From Bradyrhizobium sacchari (GTDB lineage: Bacteria; Pseudomonadota; Alphaproteobacteria; Rhizobiales; Xanthobacteraceae), in assembly GCF_002068095.1 (NCBI RefSeq), contig NZ_LWIG01000026.1, positions 557,573-593,865 on the forward strand: a stretch of 36,293 bases of DNA, given 5' to 3'. Of the stretch, positions 16,149 to 25,100 are shown in pieces. Positions within the stretch are counted from its first letter, which is position 1. Each line of letters starts with the position of its first letter. A program made the position numbers and the translations under genes. The notes under the pieces are model-generated. The model had not been told where the DNA came from. It saw nothing but the letters and a program-made list of their open reading frames with translations, and did no database searches.

Positions 16149-17123
16149 ATGAACTGGACGACGAAGACGCTTGCGACACTCCTCCTGCTCGCGGGCCTTG
16201 GCGGGCTGACAAATCCCGCACGAGCGCAGGACAAAGTCTCGGTCGGCGTCTTCCCGCTCAGCTCGTCATTGCCCTATTTCGTCGCCCTCGAGCGCGGGTT
16301 CTTCAAGGAACAGAACATAGAGCCGGAGATGACAAGGCTGATGGGCGGGCCGGCCAATGTCGCGGCGCTCATGACCAACCAGATCGAGGTTGCCGCCGTC
16401 CTTGTCACGATCGAGGGGTTGAATGCCAACGTCAAGAAGCCGGGCGTTGCGATGTACATTGCGCTCAACAGCCAGACCAAGACCTGGAAGATGGAGCAAT
16501 TCGTCGTCCGCAACGGCTTTCCGGCGAACTCGATCGCCGACCTCAAGGGCGCCAAGCTGATGTCGGCGCCTGGCCCCGCCAATCTGAACACCGCCAAGGC
16601 CATCCTTGCCAAGAACGGGCTGAAGGAAGGTGACTACACCATCGATCAGCTCGACATGGGCCAGCACGTCAATGCGATGACGTCGGGCAGCTTCGACGGC
16701 GGATATACACTCGAGCCCAATGCGTCCATGATGATCAAGGCCGGCGTTGCGCGCTCGCTCGAGGCCGGCGTGATCTCGAAATACATTCTTGGCAACGAAA
16801 GCGCCAACGCCTATGCGGCTGGCTGCGCGGTGACCAGCGACTTCATCCAGAAGCGTCCTGATGTCGCCAAGCGCTTCGCCGCGGCCTGGGCCAAGGCGAT
16901 CGCGTTCATCAATACCAACCCGGACGAGGCCCGCAAGCATCTCCTCAAGAACACCTTCACACCGGATAACGTCGTCGACATGGTGCCGATGCTCGGTTAC
17001 GTGATGGCGTCCGACATGAGCAAGGAGCAGGTCTCCGACCTGCAAGCTTTGGCGGATTTCGGCGCGTCGATCGGCGTCATTCCCGAAAAGGTCGACGCCG
17101 CCAAATTCCTGCAGAAGTTTTGA
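16149..17123 (+). CDS. NMT1/THI5-like ABC substrate-binding protein (second)
   Basis: This periplasmic protein of 324 residues has a signal peptide ending near ANPARAQ (residue 26). The mature part starts DKVSVGVFPLSSSLPYFVALERGFFKEQNIEPEMTRL and is clearly diverged from the first binding protein. It heads a second small transporter set with the ATPase and permease that follow. The gap of 88 bases after the first binding protein has no clear terminator, so one long transcript is possible. The two proteins may bind different but related ligands. Confidence 0.92.
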   Translation: MNWTTKTLATLLLLAGLGGLTNPARAQDKVSVGVFPLSSSLPYFVALERGFFKEQNIEPEMTRLMGGPANVAALMTNQIEVAAVLVTIEGLNANVKKPGVAMYIALNSQTKTWKMEQFVVRNGFPANSIADLKGAKLMSAPGPANLNTAKAILAKNGLKEGDYTIDQLDMGQHVNAMTSGSFDGGYTLEPNASMMIKAGVARSLEAGVISKYILGNESANAYAAGCAVTSDFIQKRPDVAKRFAAAWAKAIAFINTNPDEARKHLLKNTFTPDNVVDMVPMLGYVMASDMSKEQVSDLQALADFGASIGVIPEKVDAAKFLQKF

Positions 17124-17130
17124 GCGTCGC

Positions 17131-17943
17131 GTGAGCAGCGCCGTCCCAAACTGGCCGACCAGTGCCCGCGACGAGTCGCACAGGACCGCGCCTCACGTCA
17201 CCATCCGCGGGCTCTGCAAGGGTTACACCGATGCCGTCATCTACGAGAATTTCGACTTCGATATTCCTCGCGGCAAGCTGATTTCGGTGTTCGGGCCAAA
17301 CGGATGCGGCAAGAGCACGCTGATCAACATGATCGCCGGCCTGGTGCCGATGGACGCCGGCGAAGTGCTGTTCGACGGCCGGCCGATCAGCAAGGTCAAG
17401 TTCGGCTATGTCTTCCAGAACTATCGCGAAGCGCTGTTCCCCTGGCTGCGCGCCTTCGACAACATCGCCTACCCGCTCAAGCTGGTGGGCGTTCCCAAGG
17501 CTGAGCGCGAGCGGCGCGTCGAGCGCCTGGTCGCGCATCTCGGCGTCAAGGTCGATCTGTCGCTCTATCCGTATCATCTGTCCGGCGGCCAGCAGCAACT
17601 GGTCTCGATCATGCGTGCGCTGATCGTCGAGCCCGAAATCCTGTTCCTGGACGAGCCGTTCTCCGCGCTCGACTATGAGATGACCTTGTTCATGCGCGAG
17701 CAACTGCAACGCGTATTCGTGGAAACGGCGACGACGATGGTGCTGGTGTCGCACGATCTCGAGGAGGCCGTCTACCTCTCGGACTATGTCCTGCTGCTGT
17801 CGCGGCATCCCGCCCGTGTCGTCGAGTTCGTCAAGTTCGACGCGCCCCGGCCGCGCACCGATCGCACCATGTCCGATCCCGGCTTCGTCGCCACCAAGGC
17901 GCATTGTCTGCAGCTGTTCCAGCACGAGGTGCATCGCGGATGA
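17131..17943 (+). CDS. ABC importer ATPase (second)
   Basis: This ATPase of 270 residues has Walker A GPNGCGKS (55-62), YVFQNYREALFPW in the Q-loop region, the signature LSGGQQQL, Walker B ILFLDEP and switch His in VSHDLEEAVY. The second position after the signature glycine is Gln where the first ATPase has Met. It starts with GTG 17131, seven bases after the upstream stop, and overlaps the next gene by four bases (ATGA). It most likely serves the third permease. Confidence 0.92.
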   Translation: MSSAVPNWPTSARDESHRTAPHVTIRGLCKGYTDAVIYENFDFDIPRGKLISVFGPNGCGKSTLINMIAGLVPMDAGEVLFDGRPISKVKFGYVFQNYREALFPWLRAFDNIAYPLKLVGVPKAERERRVERLVAHLGVKVDLSLYPYHLSGGQQQLVSIMRALIVEPEILFLDEPFSALDYEMTLFMREQLQRVFVETATTMVLVSHDLEEAVYLSDYVLLLSRHPARVVEFVKFDAPRPRTDRTMSDPGFVATKAHCLQLFQHEVHRG

Positions 17944-18695
17944 GACGCGCTCACGCCCTGTTGCCGCTGGTCGGCATCGCAATCCTGCTGACGATCTGGT
18001 CGCTCGTCACCTTCCTCAGGCTGGTCGATCCGGTGCTGTTGCCCTCGCCGCTTGCGACCTTCCGCACGCTCTGGGAGGGCATGTACTCCGGAAAGCTTGG
18101 CGTCGACTTCGCCAGGACGGTGATACGAACCATCACATCAACAGCGATTGCGGCGGTCATCGCCATCCCGCTCGGGATCGTGCTCGGCTCGTCCGAGAAG
18201 ATCTACCGCTCGGTCGAATTCCTGATCGACTTCTTCCGCTCGACGCCGGCCTCGGCCATGTTCCCGCTATTCCTGGTATTGTTCGGCGTGGGCGATCGCA
18301 CCAAGATCTCGGTGGCGGCCTTCGGCGCAGCCTTGGTGATCCTGTTCAACGTCGCCTATGGCGTCATGAACGCGCGCAAGACGCGGCTGCTCGCGGCCAA
18401 GGTGATGGGCGCCTCACGTGCGCGCGTCCTGTTTGACGTCATGCTCAGGGAGTCGCTACCGCAGACCTTCGTCGGACTGCGCAACGGTGTGTCGCTGGCT
18501 CTCGTCATCATCGTCGTCGCCGAAATGTTCATCGGCTCGACTGACGGGCTCGGCCAGCGCGTGTTCGAGGCCCAGCAGCTCTTCGACATGCCCGCAATGT
18601 ATGCCGCAATCTTCGCCGCGGGCGCGCTGGGCTATTCCCTGAACCTCATATTTCTCGTGATCGAGCGCCGGTTCGTCCACTGGGCCGGACGCTGA
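17940..18695 (+). CDS. ABC importer permease (third)
   Basis: This permease of 251 residues has six hydrophobic segments and the EAA loop RLLAAKVMGASRARVLFDVMLRE. ATG 17940 overlaps the ATPase stop and gives a normal length; an upstream in-frame start would add 12 residues. It is the last gene of the importer operon and is followed by a small hairpin. As a single permease it probably acts as a homodimer, unlike the permease pair upstream. Confidence 0.92.
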   Translation: MRRAHALLPLVGIAILLTIWSLVTFLRLVDPVLLPSPLATFRTLWEGMYSGKLGVDFARTVIRTITSTAIAAVIAIPLGIVLGSSEKIYRSVEFLIDFFRSTPASAMFPLFLVLFGVGDRTKISVAAFGAALVILFNVAYGVMNARKTRLLAAKVMGASRARVLFDVMLRESLPQTFVGLRNGVSLALVIIVVAEMFIGSTDGLGQRVFEAQQLFDMPAMYAAIFAAGALGYSLNLIFLVIERRFVHWAGR

Positions 18696-18698
18696 TTC

Positions 18699-18712
18699 CA
18701 AGGAAAACCTTG
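18699..18712 (+). terminator. Small hairpin after the importer operon
   Basis: CAAGG (18699-18703) and CCTTG (18708-18712) pair around an AAAA loop three bases past the last permease stop. A second imperfect stem (GGCTG...CAGCC) follows within 30 bases. There is no T-run, so termination is only suggested by position. Confidence 0.25.
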
Positions 18713-18744
18713 CGGCTGGCAGACCTAGGCAGCCAGGATCAAGC

Positions 18745-19233
18745 CTACGCCTGATACGTCCGCGGCTGCTCCTCTTCGCCGTGCTGCCGAAGAAGATCGA
18801 GCAGGCGCTTGCGCATGATCATGCCGGGACGGTCGGAAGGCATGTGCATCTCGATCTTGCGACCCATATCGACGATGGCGTCGGGGTCCGTCGATTCCAG
18901 CATGTCGCGATCTTCGGCAATGATAGCGGCATCCCAATCAATCAGCTCTTGCGTCGAGCAGTCCACCTCGCTGTCGTTGCGGAATAGGAGCTGAACGACC
19001 TGGATCTGGCCATCCGAGATTGGCGTCGCGCAATTGAAGATGATGTGTCGGATGCCGGACGGATATTCCATGTCGAGACGCCGGCAGAACGGCATGAACC
19101 ATTTGTTGCGCTGATGCCGCCTGGTCATCGGCTCTTTCGGCCCGGTGATTCTGTAGGCATTGGGTGGATTTCGCACCGCGATGATGCAACCGCACCTACG
19201 AGACCCCCGGTCATGCCCATGGCGCCCACGCAC
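18745..19233 (-). pseudogene. C-terminal stub of a Rieske non-heme iron ring-hydroxylating oxygenase
   Basis: The open frame encodes up to 162 residues. From about residue 25 on they resemble the end of a Rieske oxygenase alpha subunit: HIIFNCATPISDGQIQ, QLLFRNDSE, AEDRDMLESTDPDAIVD and MPSDRPGMIMRKRLLDLL. The Rieske CxH...CxxH domain and the iron ligands are missing, since an alpha subunit is normally 350 to 450 residues. No matching N-terminal part is visible upstream, where a different small frame with its own ribosome site occupies the DNA. The gene was therefore truncated by a deletion or rearrangement. It runs against the importer operon and is unlikely to make an active enzyme. Confidence 0.6.
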
Positions 19234-19274
19234 TCTTCATATGCCTTGTCCCACCCAGATCGATCGTCACGCAT
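19125..19274 (-). CDS. Small open frame with a strong ribosome site and a glycine-rich segment
   Basis: ATG 19274 is preceded by GGGGAGGAAG four bases upstream, one of the better ribosome sites in the window. The 49 codons start MRDDRSGWDKAYEECVGA and continue into a glycine-zipper-like hydrophobic run (GAMGMTGGLVGAVAS); the last 17 residues look random. It overlaps the upstream part of the Rieske stub in another frame. I read it as the 5' end of a small membrane protein gene whose 3' end was replaced when the Rieske fragment was joined. It could still be expressed. Confidence 0.35.
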   Translation of the reverse strand: MRDDRSGWDKAYEECVGAMGMTGGLVGAVASSRCEIHPMPTESPGRKSR

Positions 19275-19323
19275 TATGCTTCCTCCCCTCGTTGATCTGA
19301 TCTTGGCGATTCATGGAGAACGC

Positions 19324-19629
19324 CTACCGGTAAAAGCTCCGCTCTTCGGCCGCGGAGAATAGGACGCGCGTCAGAATCTGACCGGCGAAAATGATGATCG
19401 CGCCCACGATGACAAGTAGCGCGACATGCGTGGAAGATCCCACTGGAGTCGCCCCGGAAGGGATGACGTACGGAGCCAGGTAGAGCGCAGCAAGAGTTGC
19501 ACCACGAAAGAAGAAGTAGACCGGCTTCCTGAATTCATCCCGCGAGCGCATCCAGTCGCACAAGAGAAACAGGCAGCCGTAGATGAAGAGTGCCGACAGA
19601 CATGCCGCCGAATCCGGCCTTACCCCCAC
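19324..19629 (-). CDS. Small hypothetical membrane protein
   Basis: This open frame of 101 residues (GTG start) has three hydrophobic stretches: ACLSALFIYGCLFLL, RGATLAALYLAPYVI and VALLVIVGAIIIFAGQIL, separated by short charged loops such as MRSRDEFRK. The pattern fits a small inner-membrane protein of unknown function. The start is doubtful, since no ribosome site precedes the GTG and the frame runs on upstream to a TAG near 19710. The stop is 50 bases before the next small gene on the same strand. Confidence 0.45.
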   Translation of the reverse strand: MGVRPDSAACLSALFIYGCLFLLCDWMRSRDEFRKPVYFFFRGATLAALYLAPYVIPSGATPVGSSTHVALLVIVGAIIIFAGQILTRVLFSAAEERSFYR

Positions 19630-19742
19630 AAAAACAGAAAGAACGATTGCCTGTTCGCGAAGAACAAGATGGCAGCGCCAACCAAGAAAGGAACGACACG
19701 ATCCACTCGACTAGCCCCCGGCCATGTCAGTACTATCCACAC
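19620..19742 (-). CDS. Possible 40-residue membrane ORF overlapping the next small membrane gene
   Basis: A GTG-initiated frame encodes about 40 residues containing VVPFLVGAAILFFANRQ and FFLFLWG, a credible membrane hairpin. Its TAA overlaps the GTG of the following 101-residue frame by ten bases. This could be translational coupling of two small membrane proteins, or one protein split by a frameshift. No family is recognised and no good ribosome site is seen. Confidence 0.25.
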   Translation of the reverse strand: MWIVLTWPGASRVDRVVPFLVGAAILFFANRQSFFLFLWG

Positions 19743-20462
19743 TCATTTTGCGTGCTGTGGGGCAGCGGAATGCTTGGGAGCCGGCCTGGATGGAACCGCA
19801 AGGTCGATCGCACATCAGCGAAGATTCCAGCAGCTCGTTCGCCGGTATCAGCCGGACCTTTCGCGAGGAACTTCGAAATGTCGTGAGCGCAATGCTGAGC
19901 CGAGCTGCTTTGCTGTCGCTGCCAAACCTGCCACGAAGTCGACTGGAGCAAGCATGCGATAACCCGGCATCGCGATGCGAATCGCCTGTTACAGCACTCA
20001 GATGCTCTTTGATTGCTTGGATCGGTTCGCAGCGATAAGCTGCATCACGCCAAACGCCCCTGCCCTCTCACCTCGATGCGTATGCACGTCGGCTTCCGCT
20101 TCAGAATAACAGGAAACGCACGACACGCAAGCAAAAGTTGCATGTTGTAATGATGCGCCCAGCGCGTTCACGAACAAATTAAATCCAAGAGCGAATAGTC
20201 AGCAACCGTGGAACCGAAATCCATTTCCGGAAGAAGCCTTTGTCTTCGCCCCAATATGACATCGATCGGGTTGAATAACCTCGTCGGAGTTAGATCGCCC
20301 CTCATCCGAGGGACACTCTAGAGACTGCGAGGTTTTTCAGCTTCAAATGTATTGCGGATAAGACTGGCGGGCGCAAATTGCTGCGTCGGGACCGGCGACA
20401 TGCGCTCGATCGTCGCCTTGCCGACATCGGTTTCGCCACTGGCCTGATGCGAGGTGCCCGCC
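19743..20462. other. Gene-poor stretch
   Basis: No convincing gene, RNA gene or repeat is seen in these 720 bases. The part around 20100-20340 is visibly richer in A and T than the flanking genes. Short frames are present on both strands, but they lack family features and good ribosome sites. A frame ending at TGA about ten bases before the ribosome site of the next gene (last residues VALPTSVSPLA) may be the tail of a lost upstream operon member. Confidence 0.5.
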
Positions 20463-21293
20463 ATGACGCACATCTATTCCCTCGCCTATCTCACCTCAGC
20501 GCCGATGGCGCCTCCGGACGCGCTTCTGCTCGCCCAAAAGCTCGGCTACCAGGCAATCGGCGTGCGGGTTGCGCCGGCGACGCCCGGCGGCGACTTCTCT
20601 CCGCTGGCAACCGACCCGTGCCTGCTGCTCGAAACCATCCGCGGCATCGATGACACCGGAATAACCGTGTTCGACGTCGAAATTGCCCGGCTCCGTGCAG
20701 ATTTCGAAGTCGATCAGTTCGCCGCGTTCCTCGAAGCGGCGGGCGAGCTGAAGGCGCGTGCCATTCTGGTCGCCGGCGATGATCTGGATGAAGCACGGCT
20801 GACCGACTCGTTTGCACAGTTCTGCAAGGCAGCGGCGTCCTATGGTTTGACAGCCGATCTTGAATTCATGCCGTGGACCGCGGTGAAAAACGCCGAGGCC
20901 GCCCTGCGCATCGTGACGAAGGCTGGCGAACCGAATGGCCGGGTGTTGGTCGACGCGCTTCACGCGGCGCGCTCGGCCACCACTTTGAACGATATCGCAG
21001 CACTGCCGCGTAACCTGCTCAGCTACGCCCAGCTTTGCGACGCGCCAGCGCGCATTCCGACCACGAACGACGAACTGATTCACACTGCTCGTTGCGCCCG
21101 GCTCATCCCGGGTGAGGGCGGCATCGATCTGGCCGGCATCGTCTCCGCACTGCCGGACGATCTGCCGCTCAGTCTCGAAATCCCGAACGATGAATGGCTG
21201 CCCAGGCTTGGGGCCGAGGAATGGGGGCGCCGCGCGCTCGCGGCGGCTCGCCGCGTTGTGGCCGCGGCCGCGGGCGGAGGGCTTTCCGCATGA
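20463..21293 (+). CDS. Sugar phosphate isomerase/epimerase-like TIM-barrel protein
   Basis: This 276-residue protein belongs to the xylose-isomerase-like TIM-barrel superfamily, whose members isomerise, epimerise or dehydrate sugars and cyclitols using a divalent metal. Seen are LAQKLGYQAIGVRV at the first helix and strand, TVFDVEIARL, ARAILVAGDDLD, the likely metal-binding Glu in LTADLEFMPW, LVDALHAARSA, YAQLCDAP and a final Glu in LSLEIPND. GAGG lies eight bases before ATG 20463. Its TGA overlaps the ATG of the SDR remnant that follows, so the two were once an operon. The gene itself has no visible defect, although its former partner is broken. Substrate unknown. Confidence 0.8.
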   Translation: MTHIYSLAYLTSAPMAPPDALLLAQKLGYQAIGVRVAPATPGGDFSPLATDPCLLLETIRGIDDTGITVFDVEIARLRADFEVDQFAAFLEAAGELKARAILVAGDDLDEARLTDSFAQFCKAAASYGLTADLEFMPWTAVKNAEAALRIVTKAGEPNGRVLVDALHAARSATTLNDIAALPRNLLSYAQLCDAPARIPTTNDELIHTARCARLIPGEGGIDLAGIVSALPDDLPLSLEIPNDEWLPRLGAEEWGRRALAAARRVVAAAAGGGLSA

Positions 21294-21844
21294 GCGGCCT
21301 TGATCTCCCAGGGCGTGTCGCGTGATCGCAGGTGACTGCGGTGGCATCGGCCAGGCGGCGCGTGCGCGGCTGACCTCCGCCGGAGCAACCGTCATCGTCT
21401 GGGACGTTGCCGAAGGCGCACTCGCGGATCGATCTCACCAGCGAAGTCGCCGTCAAAATGGCGCGCCTGATAGATCGCTTCGGCAGCATCGACGTGCTGG
21501 TCAATGCCGCGGGCATCACCGGACCGACGGTTAACATTGAGGACATCTCTGCGTTTCGAGGCAGTCCTCGCGACTTCGGCTTCTGGCCGAGCGTTCTGCT
21601 GGGCCGGGGCCTCATCGACATTCCGAAGGCTTTAGCGCTGCTGCGGCGCGCTAATTACACGGGACTCCTCGCGCTCGAAATCGATTATGTGCATCCGTCT
21701 TATGTCGGCGAAGAGGCCGCTATAGCGCAAAGCTTGTCCTCCTTGCGGGAAGCTCTTGACGTCGGGACGGCCTCATCCACTGCTGCGCAACCGATCTCGC
21801 GAGGCGCGATCATGACCATCCCGCACGCGGCATTGCGCAAATAA
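21291..21844 (+). pseudogene. Frameshifted SDR fused to the C-terminal part of a second TIM-barrel isomerase
   Basis: The first residues MSGLDLPGRVA lead into a premature TGA. Shifting frame near 21320 restores VIAGDCGGIGQAARARLTSAGATVIVWDVAEGA, the NAD-binding start of a short-chain dehydrogenase. A second shift near 21420 gives IDLTSEVAVKMARLIDRFGSIDVLVNAAGITGP, which includes the NAAG motif. Around 21550, after the SDR's NAAG strand, the frame changes content to RDFGFWPSVLLGRGLIDIPKALALLRRANYTGLLALEIDY, the end of a sugar phosphate isomerase/epimerase. The SDR catalytic Tyr-x3-Lys is absent. Two indels plus an internal deletion therefore fused two dead genes. Confidence 0.75.
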
Positions 21845-21880
21845 ACTGAAGCCAGCTCGGGCACGAAGTTGCATTATCGA

Positions 21881-21949
21881 TGCGTCGGAGCAAGTGATGT
21901 GCTGTCACCGGATGGCGCGCACAGCGCGATCCAGTCCCGCATCCGATAG
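21881..21949 (+). pseudogene. Possible short stub of an FAD monooxygenase
   Basis: Twenty-two codons ending at TAG 21947-21949 read CVGASDVLSPDGAHSAIQSRIR. The end resembles the DG motif region (GADGxHSxxR) of group A flavin monooxygenases. No other part of such a gene is found nearby. The resemblance is short, so this may be chance, but it fits with other gene stubs around it. Confidence 0.2.
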
Positions 21950-22132
21950 CTCTGAGCGGGTATAAACCATTGATTGTGAGAAAACCTGCGGCGATCCGCA
22001 CCGCTTCTTCGCCGTGCTTGGGCCGGCGTCGCAGCTTACGCTGGGCACACCCGCGCGTTTATGGCAGAGTCGAGTGGCAACAGAGGGGCACGCGGAGGCT
22101 TCGGGTTGAACCCAGTTTTCGCTTCGACGCGC

Positions 22133-25100
22133 ATGGACAGCAGGTTCCAAGTGCTATGGGAAGACGATGCCCGCCTCTTCTGCCGGGCGCTGCGCACGGA
22201 TGCAGATGGCACCGGTAGATCAGTATTGGCGATACGTCCTAGGGCGGAGCACGTTTCGTCCGGCATCCTCGATCGTCTCGCTCACGAGTTCGCACTGAAG
22301 GACCAATTGGATGGGACGTGGGCAATGCGGCCGTTCGGACTGGAGTACGACGGCGGTCGCCCGGTTCTGTTGCTCGATGATCCTGGCGGCCAGCCGCTCG
22401 AGCAGTTGCTCGGCACGCCCATGGACATCGGACGTTTTTTGCGGCTGGCGATCGGTATCGCGACAGCCCTGAACAAGGTGCACCAGCGCGGCCTCGTTCA
22501 CAAGGACGTGAAGCCGGCGCATATCCTGGTGAACTGTGAGGACGGACGGATCCGGTTCACCGGCTTCGGTATCGCCTCGCGTCTTGCCCGGGAGCGACGC
22601 ACGCCAGGACCGCCCGAGTTCATCGTCGGCACGCTCCCCTACATGGCGCCCGAACAGACCGGATGGATGAACCGCTCGATCGATTTCCGCAGCGATCTCT
22701 ATTCGCTTGGTGCGACGCTCTATCAGATGCTGACCGGCTCGTTACCGTTCACCGCGGTACATTCGATGGAGTGGGTACATTGCCATATTGCGAGAAGGCC
22801 GGTGCCGCCCAGCGAGCGGGTGAGCACTGTACCGCCTGCAATCTCAGCCATCGTCCTCAAGCTTCTCGCCAAATCCGCCGAGCAACGCTATCAGAGCGCA
22901 TCAGGCCTCGAGCACGATCTACGACGGTGCCTGAATAAGTGGGAAACCGAACGTCGCATCGAAGAGTTTGCGCTCGGGCAATATGACACGCTCGACCGAT
23001 TGCTGATCCCCGAAAAGCTATACGGAAGAGAGAGCGAGATTGAGAGCTTGCTGGCTGCCTTCGACCGCATGATCAAGAGCGGCGCGCCGCAATTGGTGCT
23101 GGTTTCTGGCGTTTCTGGCGTCGGCAAGTCCTCAGTAGTCAATGAACTTCATCGTCGGCTTGTCCCGTCGCACGGACTGTTCGCATCAAGCAAGTTCGAC
23201 CAGTACAAAAGCGATATTCCCTACTCCACGCTTGTCGAGGCTTTTCAGAGCCTTGTGAGGTCACTCCTCGGCAAGGACGACGCCGAGCTCGCGAGCTGGC
23301 GCCAAGCCCTTCATGATGCCCTGGGCGCAAATGGCCGCCTCGTTGTCGACCTGATCCCTGAATTACGGCTGATAATGGGAGAGCAGCCGCCCGTTCCCGA
23401 GCTCCCTGCAAGGCAAGCACGAGACCGCTTCCATCACATGCTTCGACGTTTCATCGGGGTCTTCGCACGTGCCGAGCATCCGCTGGCGCTTTTCCTCGAT
23501 GATCTCCAATGGATTGACGCTGCCACGCTGGACCTGCTTGAGGACCTGCTGACCCGGCCCGATCTGCAATACCTGATGCTGATCGGCTCCTTTCGGGACA
23601 ACGAGGTCAATGCCGTCCATCCGTTGCGACGCGGGCTCGAGGCCTTAAGGAAAGCTGGCGCTAACCTCCAGCAGATCATCCTAGCGCCGCTTGACGACGA
23701 CCAGATTTCGCAGCTGCTTTCTGATGCCCTTGGCTGCGATTTGCAGCGTGCCGCGCCACTCGCGCAGCTGATCCACGATAAAACGGCTGGCAATCCATTC
23801 TTCGTAAATCAGTTCCTTCACATGCTTGCCGACGAGGGGCTGGTCCGCTTTGATCATGACGAAGGGTGCTGGTGCTGGGATCTGGATCGCATCCACGTCA
23901 AGGCGCACACCGACAACGTCGTGGACCTGATGATCGCAAAGCTGTCCCAGCTGCCAGCTGACACACAGAACACGTTGCAGGCGTTGGCTTGCCTCGGCAA
24001 TTACGTGGAAACCACGACGCTCTCGATCGTTCTCGGGGGCTCCGAGCAGCAGGTTCATGCGGCGCTCTGGGAAGCGACCCGCCAGCAATTGGTCGAGCAA
24101 CAGAACGGCGCCTACAGGTTCGTCCATGACCGCGTGCAGGAATCCTGCTATTCGCTGATCCCGGATCATCAACGGGCGGCGCTACATCTACGAATCGGGC
24201 GGCAGTTGCTGGCGCAGACATCCGGGGAGAAGCGGGAAAAGGCGATCTTCGCAATCGTCAATCAGCTGAATCGGGGCGCGGCGTTGATCACCTCACCGGA
24301 CGAACGCGAGCAGATCGCGGAGCTCAATCTGACGGCCAGCCTGCGTGCGAGAGGCTCGGCGGCCTACGCCTCGTCGCTGAGCTACGCCGCAGCCGGTGCG
24401 ACGTTATTACCAGACGACCGTTGGAAGCGCTGCCAGCAGCTTGCCTTTTCGCTCGAGTTGCATCGCGCCGAATGCGAATTCGTCACCGGCGCCGTGATCG
24501 AGGCGGAACAGCGCTTACAAGAGCTGACGACGCGAAGCGCGAATGCAGCCGACCTTGCTGTTGTCGCGCGGCGGCTGGTGGATTTGTATACTACGCTAAG
24601 CAAGCCGGCCCGCGCAGTCTGCATCGGTCTCAGCTGTCTGGAACAACTCGGGATTCGATGGGTGGCCCACCCAAGCGATGATTACGTCCGAGAGGAATAC
24701 GAGCGCGTCCTATCTCGGTTCGGGGATCGGCCGATCGAGGCACTCTTGGACCTGCCACTGATGACCGACGCACTCGCATTGGCCACCTTGGATCTTCTGA
24801 TGGCGCTCATGCCGCCGGCATTCTTCACTGATGCAAACCTTCGCTCGCTGGTGGTCATTAAAGCGGTCGATCTCAGCCTGGAGTGGGGAAACAGCGATTC
24901 GTCATGCGTGCCTTACGTCATGTTCGGCGCCATCGCCGGCACGCGTTTCGGCGACTACCAGACGGGGCTTCGATTCAGCGGTATCGGCACTGAGCTCGTC
25001 GAGCGGCGCGAATTTTCGCGCGTTCACGCAAGGACCTACTTGAACTATGGCAACCTTGTCCTTTCATGGACCAAGCACCTCCGGCATGCCCGAGACGCGT

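Noticed and set aside
19743..20462. An insertion sequence, tRNA or CRISPR array in the gene-poor stretch
   Set aside because: No transposase motif, terminal inverted repeat, cloverleaf or regularly spaced repeat was found on reading both strands.
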